From Aspidapion aeneum (Eukaryota; Arthropoda; Insecta; Coleoptera; Brentidae): a DNA stretch of 64,000 nt. Below, one piece after another: positions 23,601-33,322 of this stretch. Below the pieces are notes generated by a model. That model worked only from the letters and a program-made list of their open reading frames with translations. It made no database searches and was not told the DNA's origin. The stretch covers positions 6,817,477 to 6,881,476 of the forward strand of contig OY755045.1 in assembly GCA_963576565.1 (NCBI GenBank), given 5' to 3'. Within the stretch, counting starts at the first letter, position 1. Each line of letters opens with the position of its first letter. The position numbers and the translations under genes are program-made.

Positions 23601-26600
23601 AAATTTTAAAAACCGAAGACGTGGTTTGCAAGAATATTTGTCACAATTTCTCTGCATATATGGGGTGACTTTGTGACAAAAGAAACTTATAATATATGCC
23701 CAAATACAGCGTCTAACATATTGAGATTGTTACAATACTAAACTTTACTTCTATCATAATTTCTAAACTAGTTTGATTTAAAAAAAACTAAATCCCTTTA
23801 AGCGTAAGCACTTGTAAGAAATCTGTCACAAAGTCACCCCAATCCATTTTTTCTTTAAATTAAATAAAATATTTATTTCTTGAAAACAAAACATTATTAT
23901 AAGTTAAACTTTTTTGTTTAATTTCTAAAACCTGTCACAATTTGGTGAAATTTTATTAATTATGACTTCACAAGCTTCATGGTTTGTTTATGGTATTCTA
24001 ACCATTTATATAAATGGCTCGCACAGCTGTTTTGTTACTTGTCCAATGTTGACTGAGGTCTAGACGGAACTGACAGCTTTTTGGGAGCCCGTGATCACGT
24101 GTTTCAAGGTGATAGGTTGTAACCGATTAAATGGCGAGAAGACAGTGTGTCACAAACCCACCTGTCAGGCACAAAGTCACCCCATTCTACGGTACATAAA
24201 GACATGTTTAGAGCTTGGTTATCAGAATAATTCATACAATTCCACAAACTAACAACACTTCAAACATTTATTCCGCACATTTTTCAGATTCCTTTTAACG
24301 GCATGCATTGCTGAAACAGGTGCAGATTACTTTTGTTTATACCTTGTTTTTCTGTTTTGTTTTTTTGCGAAATATAGGAGGCTACAACCCCGGGTTTGTC
24401 AATCCCGACAACTTTTTCCAACAACTTCAAGACATGTTAAATTTTATAGGCAACTCAGCAGGTGGAGGCGGAGGGCGGGGGCAGGGGCAGGCGTTTGCAA
24501 GCTCTTTTTCAAGCGCCAGTAGCGGTAACGGAGGTGGCCATGGATCAGGACAAGGAGGTCTAGGAAGCGGACACGACGCTGGGTATTCTGGACCAGGGTG
24601 AGTTGATATCCAGACAAAAAAAAATATACAGGGTGTCCCAGAACTAATGGTACATGGTTAAACTGTAGATTCCTTGGGTCAAAATATTACGATTTAGCCA
24701 TACTTACCTTAGTCCAAAAGTTCAAATTAACCGAGATACAGGGTGTTAAACTTTATTTTTTTAATTCGATTTTCTTTAATAACTTTTTTACTAATTAATA
24801 TTTTTGAAAAAACTAACCAGCGAGTAAGTTTTTTTAAAGTTAGCAAGACGATTCCGTTGAAAAATTTGATGCACAGTGTACAGGGTGTTCCTTGGACCAG
24901 TACCATTGCATAAAAATCACTATATTTTTTTTGTGCCTCAGTATATACCAGTTTTTATGTAAAATAATGGTTTTCCCATCCTTTTTATGTAAAAAAGTTA
25001 TACTGTTTTAAAGTGACTCAGAGCAACGGTTTTTGAGTTTTTTGCATAAAATTTTTTTATTGCATGTGAGTGATCTGCCTAATTTATGTACGATACTTTC
25101 TTCAATTCTTTCTACTAATTAATAATTTTGCACAAAAATTGGGTTTGGTGATTTTTGGGCATGGAAAATTTAATTTTGGTTAAAAAAAATAAAAATGTAT
25201 ACAGGGTGTTCTCTGGCTCGGTACCGTTACATTAAAATAGGTGTAACTTTTTTGTTCCTCGGTGTATACAAGATTCTATAAAAAACATTAATTTTTTATT
25301 TTTTTTTTAAGTGAAAAAGTTATGGTGTTTAGATGTCGCTTAGAGCAACGGTTTTTAAGATATTTAAATTATAAGTTTTTATTTTATGCGTAAAAGATTT
25401 TTGATTAAATTCTTACCCACTTCATACATATTGGCTATAATCAATAATTCAATAATTTTTTATAACATTTTAAGATTGGATGTTTTCTTAGGAAATATTA
25501 AGTTAAAAAATATACAGGATGGTTCTTGAATTATCATAAGTGTGTTAAAACAATTGTAAATTATTGTCCGTTATGGCAACTGTGTAGGGCGATGTTTTTA
25601 ATGAGGAACAAAAACTTCTTCGTATTAATGTTTTTAAAAATGGTAAGTACGTATACTTTATTAATGCAACTACTTTTTTATTGTTTTGAAAGAAAATTAT
25701 AATTATTAATAAAATTGATATTTTATTATTTATTTTAAAAAATATAAAACAGCAACAAAGTTAAAATTTTAAAATTGACAAATAGGAAATCAAACTTAAA
25801 ATTGTTTATTATAGTAGGATTTGAAAATAAAAAACAATAAAATCCCATAAAGTTGCTGTCTGCGTCTATTCTGTCAAACTTTCTTAAAACTACAGAACTG
25901 TTTGTAAAATTACTTAATAATTAAAATCATATTCTGTTTAAAAACCTGCTTAAGTATACACCGAGGCACAAAAAAAATACACTGATGATTTTAATGGTAG
26001 TGGTCCAAAGAGCACCCTGTACATTGTACATCAACTTTTTCAACGGAATCATCTTGCAAATTTCAGAAAAACCTACTTGCTGGTTAGTTTTTGCAAAAAT
26101 ATTAATTAGTAGAAAGAATTGAAGAAAGTATCATACATAAATTTGGCATTTCACTCACATGCAATAAAAACTTTAAATGCAACAATCTCAAAACCCGTTG
26201 CTCTGAGCGACTTTAAAACAGTATAACTTTTTTACATAAAAAGGATGGGAAAACCATTATTTTACATAAAAACTGGTATACACCGAGGCACAAAAAAAAT
26301 ACAATGATTTTAATGCAATGGTAGTAGTCCAAGGAACACCCTGTACATTGTACATCACAATTTTCAACGGAATCGTCTTGCCAGTTGCAAAAAAATTTAT
26401 ACGCTCGTTATTTTTTGCAAAAATATTAATTAGTAAAAAAGTTATTAAAGAAAATCGAATTGAAAAAATAAAGTTTAACACCCTGTATCTTGGTTAGTAC
26501 GAACTTTTGGACTAAGGTAAGTGTGGCTAAATCGTAATATTTTGACCCAGAGAATCTACAGTTTAACTATGTACCATTAGTTCTGTATATATTTTTTTGA

Positions 26601-29600
26601 ATTTGTTTTTTACAAAAATTAAATCTTGTTCGAAAGGTATTTTAAAGTCGTTTTAAACAAGCCATATATCACAACCCTGGTGTAAGTAGTTCTTAAGATA
26701 TTTGAATTTAATTTAGTATAGCGTGTCCCATTAGGGCTGTGACTCTACATATAGCTGTACAGCGTGTCCCATTTTCGATGGGATTAAATGGGAAACTCGG
26801 TTATTATTAAAGATATCGATTTTCTGATTGCAACCTTACCGCGCTCTTTTTTTGAGACCTTAAAAATGGTGTAATCAGACATTTATATTAAATACGACAT
26901 CATAAGGCATCGAGCCCTTCCCCCAAGACATATTTCTGGGTACGCTACTGTAATGGTTAATGGATTTTAATTCAAAAGTTGTTCAAAAGTTATTTTTAGT
27001 TTGTTTAGTTTTGTAAATAAATACTTTTTTAGAATTAATTTTGATTATTAGCAAAAAGGTCAAATGAGGTGGAAATAAAGACTAAGTTAAAATTACTTTT
27101 GGTAGAAAAAATCAACATAACAAATTAAGGGTGATATTTCAAAGGATCTTTGACGTTGATTTTAAAAATCGAATAAAACCTGCCTATGGTTTATTTCAAT
27201 TCAATGCTCTGAGGGCTCGAACATGTACAGCGTGTCCCATTTTCGATGGGATTAAATGAGAAACTCGGTTATTATTAAAGATATCAATTTTCTGATAGCA
27301 CCTTACCGTGCTCTTTTTTTGAAAATAGTGAAATCAGATTTTTGCTAAACCCTGTAGTTTTGTAGAAAAAATTGCATTTTTAATAATCTCTTATATCTCG
27401 CTTATTTTGCAAGATATTTTTATTCTGTAAAAACCTTTATGTGGCAACTTTATTAGAAGAAAATAATGACGTTGTCAGTTTTTTAAAATATTGTTTAGTT
27501 TTTGAGATATGGTATTTATCATAAAAAGTTAAATACGGACCTGGATTTTTTGCACCACTATTTTGATTGGTTTCATACTATTATTATCTTAAAACGATAA
27601 AATTTAATATTTTTTTAATTTAAGGTTAAAGAAAATTATAAAATATTTTTAAAAAAATTTTAGTCTGAACCTGGAAATTTCCAACGAAAGTATAAATTAA
27701 AAATTGCGAGACACACTAGTTGAACGATTTTTAGTTTATCTGTTTTGAAACGTTAATTAAAAGATAAATAAAGTAAAAAACCTTAAAAAGTTACAACAAT
27801 GATTTTATGATCATAGTAATTATTTGATGGTACCACAGCAACTCATAAAATGTACTTCAACATGGAAAAACAAAAGCGTGGAATTGACATTGTCATTTTA
27901 CTTGTCATTTTGGTGAATGGCTCACTTAAAATTATTCTAAAATGGCTAGAAATCGACCATATCCAGATTTCAAAAAACGTGATACAAACAAACAAAATCC
28001 CAATATTTAAACGGCAGAAATATTTTTGTGCAAAATGCGATAAGAAAAAGTACTCAAAAATACCAACAATGTCTTACACATAATGGCAATCAGTTTGAAC
28101 ATTTATATCCTCAAAGAAAAATTAGTCAATATTTTTTTGTATTTGTCGTGGACTTTGTTTCAAATAAGTCTTTAAATTAACGTAAAACCATTTTAATTTG
28201 CTAAGTATCAATCCAGTAAAGCTAAAAATCGTTAAACTAGCAATTTTTAATTTATATTTATGTTGGAAATTTCCAGGTTCGGACAAAAATTTTTTTTTTA
28301 TATAAAAATTTTTTTTAAATCTTAAAACAAAAAAATATAAGCATATTTTAAGCATGAAACCAATCAAAATGGTGATAAAAAAATCCAGGTCCGTATTTAA
28401 TCTTTTTATGAAAAATACCATATCTCAAAAACTAAACAATATTTAAAAACCTGACGTCATTATTTTCGTCTAAAAAAGTTGCCATAAAAACGTTTTTATA
28501 GAATAAAAATATCATGCAAAATAAGCGAGATATAAGAGATTATTAAAAATGCAATTTTTTCTACAAAACTACCGGGTTTAGCAAAAATCTGATCACCATT
28601 TTCAAAAAAGAGCACGGTAAGGTGCAATCAGAAAATTGATATCTTTAATAATAACCGAGTTTCTCATTTAATCCCATCGAAAATGGGACACGCTGTACAT
28701 GTTCGAGCCCTTAGAGCATTGAATTGAAATAAACCATAGGCAGGTTTTATTCGATTTTTAAAATCAACGTCAAAGATCCTTTGAAATATCACCCTTAATT
28801 TGTTATGTTGATTTTTTCTACCAAAAGTAATTTTAACTTAGTCTTTATTTCCACCTCATTTGACCTTTTTGCTAATAATCAAAATTAATTCTAAAAAAGT
28901 ATTTATTTACAAAACTAAACAAACTAAAAATAACGTTTGAACAACTTTTGAATTAAAATTCATTAACCATTACAGTAGCGTACCCAGAAATATGTCTTGG
29001 GGGAAGGGTCCGATGCCTTATGATGTCGTATTTTTTATAAATTTTATCTTTTTATTCATGAAATATGTGGAAAACATCTAAAAAAATCTTAGGTTTGGGG
29101 AAGGGGGGCGAGCCCCGAGGTCCCCCCTGTGTACGCCTATGAACCATTAACATTGTGGTTTTGAGACCAGTTTTTTTTTGTTAGCACTTAAATCACTTTT
29201 AAACATCATTTTTCAACAATGGTATTGTTCCCAGAAATTTTTGATTATTTTTATACACAAAAAAATAACATAATAAATATTATTGGGAATTTCCTAATTG
29301 GGATCTAATTAGATCTACTTACGTCAGATCACTTCTTGGATAAAAAAAAGAAAAGAAACATATAATGGAAATAAGATATAACAGAGAAAAAACTATATCC
29401 TGTATTTTAAACTTTTTTTGAAACCTAAAAAATTAAACCACATGAGACCAGTTCATTTTTAAGTGATGAGCGAAAGGATGAATTTTTTAAATAGCTTTAT
29501 CTTGTCGAGCATATGATACCGTTCCAGTAGAAAAATTATAGACAGTGTTAGAGCACACTAATATCAATTATACATAGATAAAAGCAATAGTATAAAGGGT

Positions 29601-30234
29601 CAAAATCTAAAATTAAAATTGGAGAAACTTCCTGGTAACGAAAAGCTTAAGTCAGGGATGATGTATCTCTTCAACTCTTTTAAAAGTATATATCGCAGTA
29701 GCTCTAAAAGACTGAAAACGTAAAGTACACGGCATGGGAATACAACTTAACGACCGATTTATCATAACACACTACAGTTTGCTGACGATCAAGTAATTGT
29801 AGCTAATGATAAAGAAGACATGGAGTATATATGATGAGAAAGTTAACGGAAAAATACCAAAAGTGGGGGTTAACAGTAATAGACAGTAAAGAACTAGAAA
29901 AAAAACAGTAAAAGCGAAAATTCAACCTGTTACTCATCACTTAAAAAACAGACCGGTGTACTGTGGCCTATCACGTTCTAAATAAATATCAAACGTTAAG
30001 TTAACAGGCAATAATCTATTAAATAAAGCCATTTTTGTATATACAATTTGTAATTAGTTGTTTTTTGTTTCTAGAAACATCCCCACCCTATTTTCGAGAT
30101 TCGGCGAAACACAAGGCTCAGGAATTCAAGTGTCAGGATCAGCTCAGGGACAAAAAGGCGCTTTTAGTTCAAGTTCCAGTTCAATTGACAGTGACGGAAA
30201 AATTAAATACTCTGTACAATCTGGTAAATTGTAA
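7407..30234 (+). CDS. Secreted Ser/Gly-rich protein, six coding exons (270 aa)
   Basis: Coding exons are 7407-7464, 15357-15479, 15694-15831, 18236-18349, 24378-24597 and 30075-30234; together 813 nt, open throughout, stop TAA at 30232. All junctions are GT-AG. Introns 1-4 are phase 1 and intron 5 is phase 2. Exon 1 encodes a hydrophobic signal peptide ending VTLA, cleaved near residue 19-20. Exon 2 gives a charged segment with dibasic KR sites at about 47-48 and 58-59 (ending RQKRS), suggesting a cleaved propeptide. Exon 3 is a Ser/Ala/Gly run with one CPNC pair (94-97). Exon 4 is Tyr/Phe/Arg-rich. Exon 5 is Gly/Ser/His/Gln-rich. Exon 6 ends in a Ser run and SDGKIKYSVQSGKL. An extracellular matrix, cuticle, silk or secretion component is plausible, but I do not recognise the family. 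Exons sit in about 22 kb of repeats, and phase-1 exon symmetry would permit exon skipping. Confidence 0.85.
7465..8030. other. Start of intron 1, no feature seen
   Basis: GTAAGT donor at 7465, then AT-rich sequence without recognisable repeats or ORFs up to the Helentron-like block. Confidence 0.5.
8031..9290. mobile_element. Head-to-head pair of AGCTCACAC-family Helentron-like elements
   Basis: A minus-oriented partial copy (about 8031-8395) meets a plus-oriented copy that starts AGCTCACACTACTACT at 8396 after TTTTT. The plus copy has a terminal palindrome, (GTCT)n, an AATGAAATTTGGTACC block and internal units of about 110 bp with CAAACGAAAGGTAATTGA. It ends with GTGTGAGCT, a TGCCC...TTGGCA hairpin and GTATTTTC near 9100. 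A further fragment runs to 9290. Subterminal inverted repeats, a 3' hairpin, a microsatellite and T/T edges match non-autonomous Helentrons. Confidence 0.6.
9476..9659. mobile_element. hAT-like MITE (184 bp) with 8-bp TSD
   Basis: CAGGGTCGTACCCAGAA at the left and the complement of CAAAGCCGTACCTAGAAGG at the right are the inverted ends. The flanks TATGCAAT (9468-9475) and TATACAAT (9660-9667) are an 8-bp duplication with one mismatch. G-runs follow the left end, as in other hAT MITEs here. Confidence 0.7.
9820..10038 (-). other. Repeat-like ORF of 72 codons (function unknown)
   Basis: The frame reads MANGKVLISSDLSRAMRNLH and later YVKFTHPAEPYHYCWC. The phrase is reminiscent of translated interspersed repeats in insect genomes, from memory only. 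It lies inside intron 1 on the opposite strand, between two hAT-like MITEs, and no partner exon was found. Treated as repeat, not as a gene. Confidence 0.25.
10156..10260 (+). mobile_element. hAT-like MITE fragment related to the 28.97-kb element
   Basis: CAGTGACGCACCCAGGAATATG with the following TCTTGGGGAGG and GACGTATTTTATCC matches the left part of the complete MITE at 28973-29141. The right end is missing. Confidence 0.5.
10378..11547. mobile_element. Internally deleted hAT element (1,170 bp) with 8-bp TSD
   Basis: Perfect 15-bp inverted ends CATTGGCGTAGCTAG / CTAGCTACGCCAATG are flanked by the 8-bp duplication TATATGAA (10370-10377 and 11548-11555). G-runs lie just inside both ends. The only coding remnant is the hAT C-terminal dimerisation segment on the minus strand (10593-10895), so this is a deletion derivative of an autonomous hAT. 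Confidence 0.9.
10593..10895 (-). pseudogene. hAT transposase C-terminal dimerisation domain remnant
   Basis: The 100-codon frame contains SSATCERSFSAMRRVFNWLK and LLFIEKDVEVDLDSVVDAF. The (S/A)xxxERxFS(A/K)xxxxxxxxR pattern is the conserved hAT dimerisation motif as found in ZMYM/ZBED-type insect hATs. The N-terminal zinc finger and the catalytic D-D-E region are missing. The ATG is probably not a real start. Confidence 0.8.
12271..13308. mobile_element. PIF/Harbinger element nested in the hAT MITE
   Basis: Inverted ends share GTTTACACATGCATGAATTT and then TGGCGCCA, with further GCGCCAG motifs inside. A 3-bp TAA duplication (12268-12270 and 13309-13311) fits PIF/Harbinger insertion. A transposase N-terminal relic lies at 12485-12665. 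The remaining interior is AT-rich. Confidence 0.7.
12485..12665 (+). pseudogene. HARBI1-like transposase N-terminal relic
   Basis: In the plus frame KRNNEKAVSAWVKAWIASRS is followed by a GASEKLLGEL block, then after a frameshift by ASYKNHLRMTKQHFDILL-like sequence. This is the order found at the N terminus of Harbinger nucleases (R/W-rich segment, L..EL..ED...Y.NF.RM....F..LL). Stops and at least one frameshift make it dead. Confidence 0.55.
13502..13920. other. Intronic spacer, nothing recognised
   Basis: AT-rich sequence between the hAT MITE and the split RTE. It contains a diverged fragment with AAAAATCGGTTTAGCGATTGAG, like sequences next to other repeats, but no defined ends. Confidence 0.4.
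13921..15260 (+). pseudogene. RTE (BovB/RTE-type) RT C-terminal fragment, split by a MITE
   Basis: The left part (about 13921-14120) ends INQEKIE-VEEYIY and the right part resumes at 14680 with LGQIVKLKKETAEIKRRVRLAW. It continues through a frame at 14813-15091 (ILPVLTYGSQTWTLTKS) to a GRPQMR...RHAGARWM tail and a terminal (TAGA)n tract (15241-15258). The order YLG - YG.ETW - GRP..RW is that of the RTE polymerase C terminus. The (TAGA)n tail is the native RTE 3' end. Stops make it inactive. It belongs to a different lineage from the fragments at 0.2, 6.6, 29.7 and 39 kb. Confidence 0.75.
14116..14679. mobile_element. TA-flanked MITE inside the RTE, embedded in (TA)n
   Basis: The MITE (14166-14637) has 30-bp inverted ends beginning CAGGGTGGGGAAAAAA and GACCGGAACCCCTAAATA. 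It splits the RTE exactly at a TA within the YLG codons. (TA)n of about 45 bases borders it on each side (14116-14164 and 14638-14679). Confidence 0.8.
16036..17871. mobile_element. Nested palindromic MITEs with GATGGCGG-repeat arms
   Basis: Outer inverted ends AGAGTGTCCCAAATTCGATG (16036) and its diverged partner before ACCCTGTA (17871) enclose a larger palindrome at about 16157-17820 with ends CCGAGTGAGCC / GGCCCACCCGG. The arms (about 800 bp) carry several diverged copies of a unit with TCCGCCATCTTGGATTTTAAGA and AAATCGGTTCAGT. No transposase is visible. It fills most of intron 3. Confidence 0.7.
18374..18705. mobile_element. Diverged palindromic MITE (GGGTATTACGCCACTA family)
   Basis: Inverted blocks around GGGTATTAGGCCACTATTAAG and CTTAATAGTGTTGTAATACC, with the internal GTGGTTTATTAGAAAAA pair, match the better-preserved copy at 35595-36196 in the glycosyltransferase gene. 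Confidence 0.65.
18797..19103 (-). mobile_element. ACCTTCCTAGC-family Helentron-like copy
   Basis: Read on the minus strand it starts CTTTCCTAGCCCGCAATATCG, passes through CGATAGCTCCTAAACCGC and a TTTTCATGAAATTTGCAGG block shared with the 42- and 58.7-kb copies, and ends in the inverted GCTAATGGGCTAGAAAGG. The terminal hairpin is not preserved. Confidence 0.55.
19755..23400. repeat. Satellite with 708-bp higher-order unit of four ~177-bp monomers
   Basis: The landmark GTTAATT(G/A)CACATATTTTAAAAC recurs at 19904, 20611, 21319, 22028 and 22701, giving intervals of 707, 708, 709 and 673 (the last shortened by a deletion near 22306). Within one unit the four monomers begin at 19904, 20080, 20263 and 20445, with lengths 176, 183, 182 and 166. 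Adjacent higher-order units are nearly identical while monomers within a unit differ, the mark of a true higher-order array. Each monomer carries AAGGTCA/TGACCTT motifs. The array fills 3.6 kb of intron 4. Confidence 0.9.
23452..24192. mobile_element. MITE with GTGACTTTGTGCC inverted ends
   Basis: GTAGAATATGATGACCTTGTGCC at the left is mirrored by GGCACAAAGTCACCCCATTCTAC at the right. Two further inner copies of the motif (GGGGTGACTTTGTGACA at 23663, TGTCACAAAGTCACCCC at 23826) sit in opposite orientation. Non-coding. Confidence 0.6.
24629..26585. mobile_element. 2-kb palindromic MITE, CAGGGTGTCCC type
   Basis: CAGGGTGTCCCAGAACTAATG at the left pairs with CATTAGTTCTG at the right, where the outer nine bases are missing. 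Arms of nearly 1 kb contain inner CAGGGTGTTC ends (24880, 25202) mirrored at about 26020 and 26345. This suggests repeated self-insertion or growth by inverted duplication. TA flanks both ends. Intron 5 of the secreted-protein gene. Confidence 0.75.
26715..26889 (+). mobile_element. Truncated MITE, TACAGCGTGTCCC type
   Basis: Starts GCGTGTCCCATTAGGGCTGTG and then TACAGCGTGTCCCATTTTCG. It is the same as the terminal arm at 27226 but stops at the edge of the large inverted duplication. Confidence 0.6.
26890..29037. repeat. 2.1-kb inverted duplication around a palindromic MITE
   Basis: The inner part (27226-28705) is a palindromic MITE with ends TACAGCGTGTCCCATTTTCG. The pairing continues outward on both sides for another 330 bp of ordinary sequence (26890-27225 with 28706-29037), including a copied piece of a hAT MITE. 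The loop (about 27740-28190) holds a 77-codon frame at 27850 that resembles nothing I know. Confidence 0.8.
28973..29141. mobile_element. hAT MITE (169 bp) with perfect 8-bp TSD
   Basis: Starts CAGTAGCGTACCCAGAAATATG and ends TGTGTACGCCTATG, with the direct repeat AACCATTA at 28965-28972 and 29142-29149. A truncated mirror copy of its left part, with the adjoining AACCATTA, lies at 26893-26956. Confidence 0.85.
29142..29690. other. Intron 5 spacer, nothing recognised
   Basis: AT-rich, no clear repeat ends or coding sequence. Confidence 0.4.
29691..29935 (+). pseudogene. RTE-like RT fragment (catalytic-box region)
   Basis: CGACCGATTTATCATAACACAC followed by TTTGCTGACGATCAAGTAATTG corresponds to the [11 protein letters not shown] box of the better copy at 39537-38968 on the other strand. 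It reads on to an E(K/E)[12 protein letters not shown] block and then is broken. Frameshifts and stops abound. Confidence 0.65.
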
Positions 30235-30262
30235 AAAAATATTGTGTCAAACTTTATTGTAA

Positions 30263-30268
30263 AATAAA
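30263..30268 (+). terminator. Poly(A) signal of the secreted-protein gene
   Basis: AATAAA lies 29 bases after the stop codon and is followed by a GT/T-rich stretch (TTCTTGTTGTTTCATTTTATT), so a short 3' UTR is expected. Confidence 0.65.
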
Positions 30269-30955
30269 TCTGAATTCTTGTTGTTTCATTTTATTTTGAG
30301 AACATATACTGACAATAAAGAAATATGTACAGTCAGGGACTTATTAAATTGCCGGTGTACCTTTTTCTGTCAAAATGTATCATTTAAATATATGAGAAAC
30401 AACAGTTTTTTAAAAATGTATGTATACAGACATAGGTAAGGTTCAATCTTTTTTTGGTTTGGTTCAAACTAGTTTCCTAATTTCAAATAGGATTTTTTTT
30501 TTCAAGTGCAGCACCACTTGACATTTTACATATTTTCTATTAAAATTTTAGGGTAATAGTTACTTTAAGAAATATTCAAGAATTCATTTTTATTCACAAC
30601 ACTGTTTAGCTATACAAAAATTGTAAAATTATGTGCCTTACAAAATATAGATAAATAAGCATTTAGTTTTTGTTGTTCCTAATTTTAAGATATTGTAATA
30701 TTATTGTCTGTTTCTTAATTGTTTTGTGATACAAAAATTTATATAACTAAATTGTTTTATTGGTTTATTAGAAGCAATTAATGAATATTTTTTGGGGATA
30801 TTTGAGATCAAAATTAACCCAATTCTACACTCAAGTTTAAAAATTGTTTTGCTAAAGGTTCCTCAAAAAAATATTACTTGACTTGTCACCATACAAGAAG
30901 TGGACTATTAAAAACGTGAACATTTTATTTTTAAAATTTTATTAAATGTGAGTTA
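30269..30955. other. Intergenic AT-rich spacer
   Basis: Nothing beyond the 3' flank of the secreted-protein gene is recognised. Confidence 0.5.
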
Positions 30956-33322
30956 TTAAGGGCCCATCGCACCGACTTTTTTTTCCGTTTCTTAGTCTAA
31001 AGAATACCTTATTTCGTAAAATTTCGTTGCACCGAACTTAAAGGCAGACTTATTCCTTCCTTAGGGATCATCGCACCGACTTTTAAAATTCCCTTTCTTA
31101 ACTATGGATTGCTTTAATTTTAAGCATGCCTTATTTTTAAATTTGTTGCACCGAACAAAAATCTCCTTTTCTTTGTTAAGATGCGGCCACCTTGTGATCC
31201 AATCAGGCAACGCCGCTGTTTCAACCAACATAATTATTAAACTATGAAAAAACAACAAGAACACCCAGTACGTCTCAAAATAGTTTTGTCAAAACCCATC
31301 AATTTCCTGTATCAAGTCGCCTTTAAAAATTTATTTACAAAAATGAAAGTTCTTGAATTTTTGGAAGATGATGAAATCGAGATGATGCTACTCGATTTTT
31401 TGGAATTTGGGTGTCCTTGTCGCCTTGTTGGTACAGTCGCGTATTTATTCCCGGGTTGGTTTACGGTTTCCCATCCATCCCAGGACAAAATCCGCGCCCG
31501 GCCGAAAAATGTACTGCTCCTAAGGCACAGGCCAATAAGGCTCCTGTCCATAAGGCAGCGGCCCATACACCCCTGGATATAACCAAAGGATTAAAAATTA
31601 TAATGAAATTAGGGTAAAGTGTAAAGGCAGAAAGGAAAATCGTCTTGTTACTTCATGCACTGCAGTTTCATTTAAATGCAAGGGTTTTCTTACACTGGTC
31701 AGTCCTATCCTACCCTTACCGCTGTACCCACCAGGCTGTGAACAACAGTTAACTCAAAAATCGGACGAAAATACTGTAATAAAAATTAGATTCAACTTTA
31801 TTTAAATTATGTTTCTTCCTTACAAATCTTTTTGTTATCGATACATAGGTATATTTTTTCACAAAAACATTGTGCTAAAAGAACCAAAATCTAGCTGTTA
31901 TCTTGTGCAATAAAGTTTTTCAAAATCATTTTTATTTATTTAAAAAAAAAACATGTTTTTTACTTTATTTACTTAAAAAAGACAAAATTCACTTTAATCA
32001 AAACACTGCTCATTTGTAGGTATTGTCAGTTGCTATGGCTATGCGACACGGGTAACATTATGTGACCAGCATCTTATCTAAGCAGCTCTTAAGGAACAGT
32101 AAAGTCACGAAAAAAGCTGACTTAATTTTAACAACACTAAGGAAGGAATAAGTCTGCCTTTAAGTTCGGTGCAACGAAATTTTTCGAAATAAGGTATTCT
32201 TTTGGCTAAGAAACGGAAAAAAAAGTCGATGCGATGGGCCCTTAGTGTTGTTAAAATTAAGTCAGCTTTTTTCGTGACTTTACTGTTCCTTAAGAGCTGC
32301 TTAAAGATGCTGGTCACATAATGTTACCCGTCTGGCATAGCCATAGCAACTGACAATACCTACAAATGAGCAGTGTTTTGATTAAAGTAAATTTTGTCTT
32401 TTTTAAGTAAATAAAGTAAAAAACATGTTTTTTTTAAATAAATAAAAATGATTTTGAAAAACTTTATTGCACAAGATAACGGCTAGATTTTGGTTCTTTT
32501 GGCACAATGTTTTTGTGAAAAAATATACCTATGTATCGATTACAAAAAAATTTGTAAGGAAGAAAAATAATTTAAATAAAGTTGAATCTAATTTTTATTA
32601 CAGTATTTTCGTCCGATTTTTGAGTTAACTGTTGTTCACAGCCTGGTGGGTACAGCGGTAAGGGTAGGATAGGACTGACCAGTGTAAGAAAACCCTTGCA
32701 TTTAAATGAAACTGCAGTGCATGAAGTAACAAGACGATTTCCCTTTCTGCCTTTACATTTTACCCTAATTTCATTATAATTTTTAATCCTTTGGTTATAT
32801 CCAGGAGTGTATGGGCCGCTGCCTTATGGGCAGGTGCCTTATTGGCCTGTGCCTTAGGAGCAGTACATTTTTCGGCCGGGCGCGGATTTTGTGCTGGGCT
32901 GGATGGGGAACCGTAAACCAGCCCGGGAAAAAATATGCGACTGTACCAACAAGGCGACAAGGACACCCAAATTCCAAAAAATCGAGTAGCACCATCTCGA
33001 TTTCATCATCTCCCAAAAATTCTTCCAAATATTCAAGAACTTTCATTTTTGTAAATAAATTTTTAAAGGCGACTGACACAGGATGGGTTTTGACAAAACT
33101 ATTTTGGGACGTACTGCGTGTCGTTGTGGTTTTTTCATAGTTTAAAAATTTTTGTTGGTTGAAACAGCGGCATTGCCTGATTGGGTCACAAGGTGGCCGC
33201 ATCTTAACAAAGAAGAGAAGATTTTTGCTCGGTGCAACAAATTTAAAAATAAGGCATGCTTAAAATTAAAGCAATCCATAGTTAAGAAAGGGAATTTTAA
33301 AAGTCAGTGTGATGGGCCCTTA
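30956..33322. repeat. Compound palindrome of the form X-A-X'-A'
   Basis: X (30956-31062) begins AAGGGCCCATCGCACCGAC. A (31063-32140) is mirrored by A' (32245-33322). The spacer between the arms (32141-32244) is the reverse complement of X. X and A both begin with a CATCGCACCGACTTTT-type end, so two overlapping TIR pairs exist. Several 60-135-codon frames here, on both strands, are mirror images of each other. One (containing VLEFLEDDEIEMMLLDFLE) could be a remnant of a transposase N terminus, but I cannot name it. A' ends about 630 bp from the 3' end of zucchini. Confidence 0.75.

Noticed and set aside
24308..24601. 97-codon ORF starting upstream of exon 5
   Set aside because: The first 23 codons are intron sequence before a good acceptor. 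The Gly/Ser-rich part is exon 5 of the larger gene.
30035..30262. 75-codon frame across exon 6 of the secreted-protein gene
   Set aside because: It is the wrong frame of a real exon. The splice phase from 24597 and the composition of the protein support the frame ending at 30234.
31244..33202. Several 60-135-codon ORFs on both strands
   Set aside because: They lie in the mirrored arms of a palindrome and are copies and complements of each other. No family can be named.
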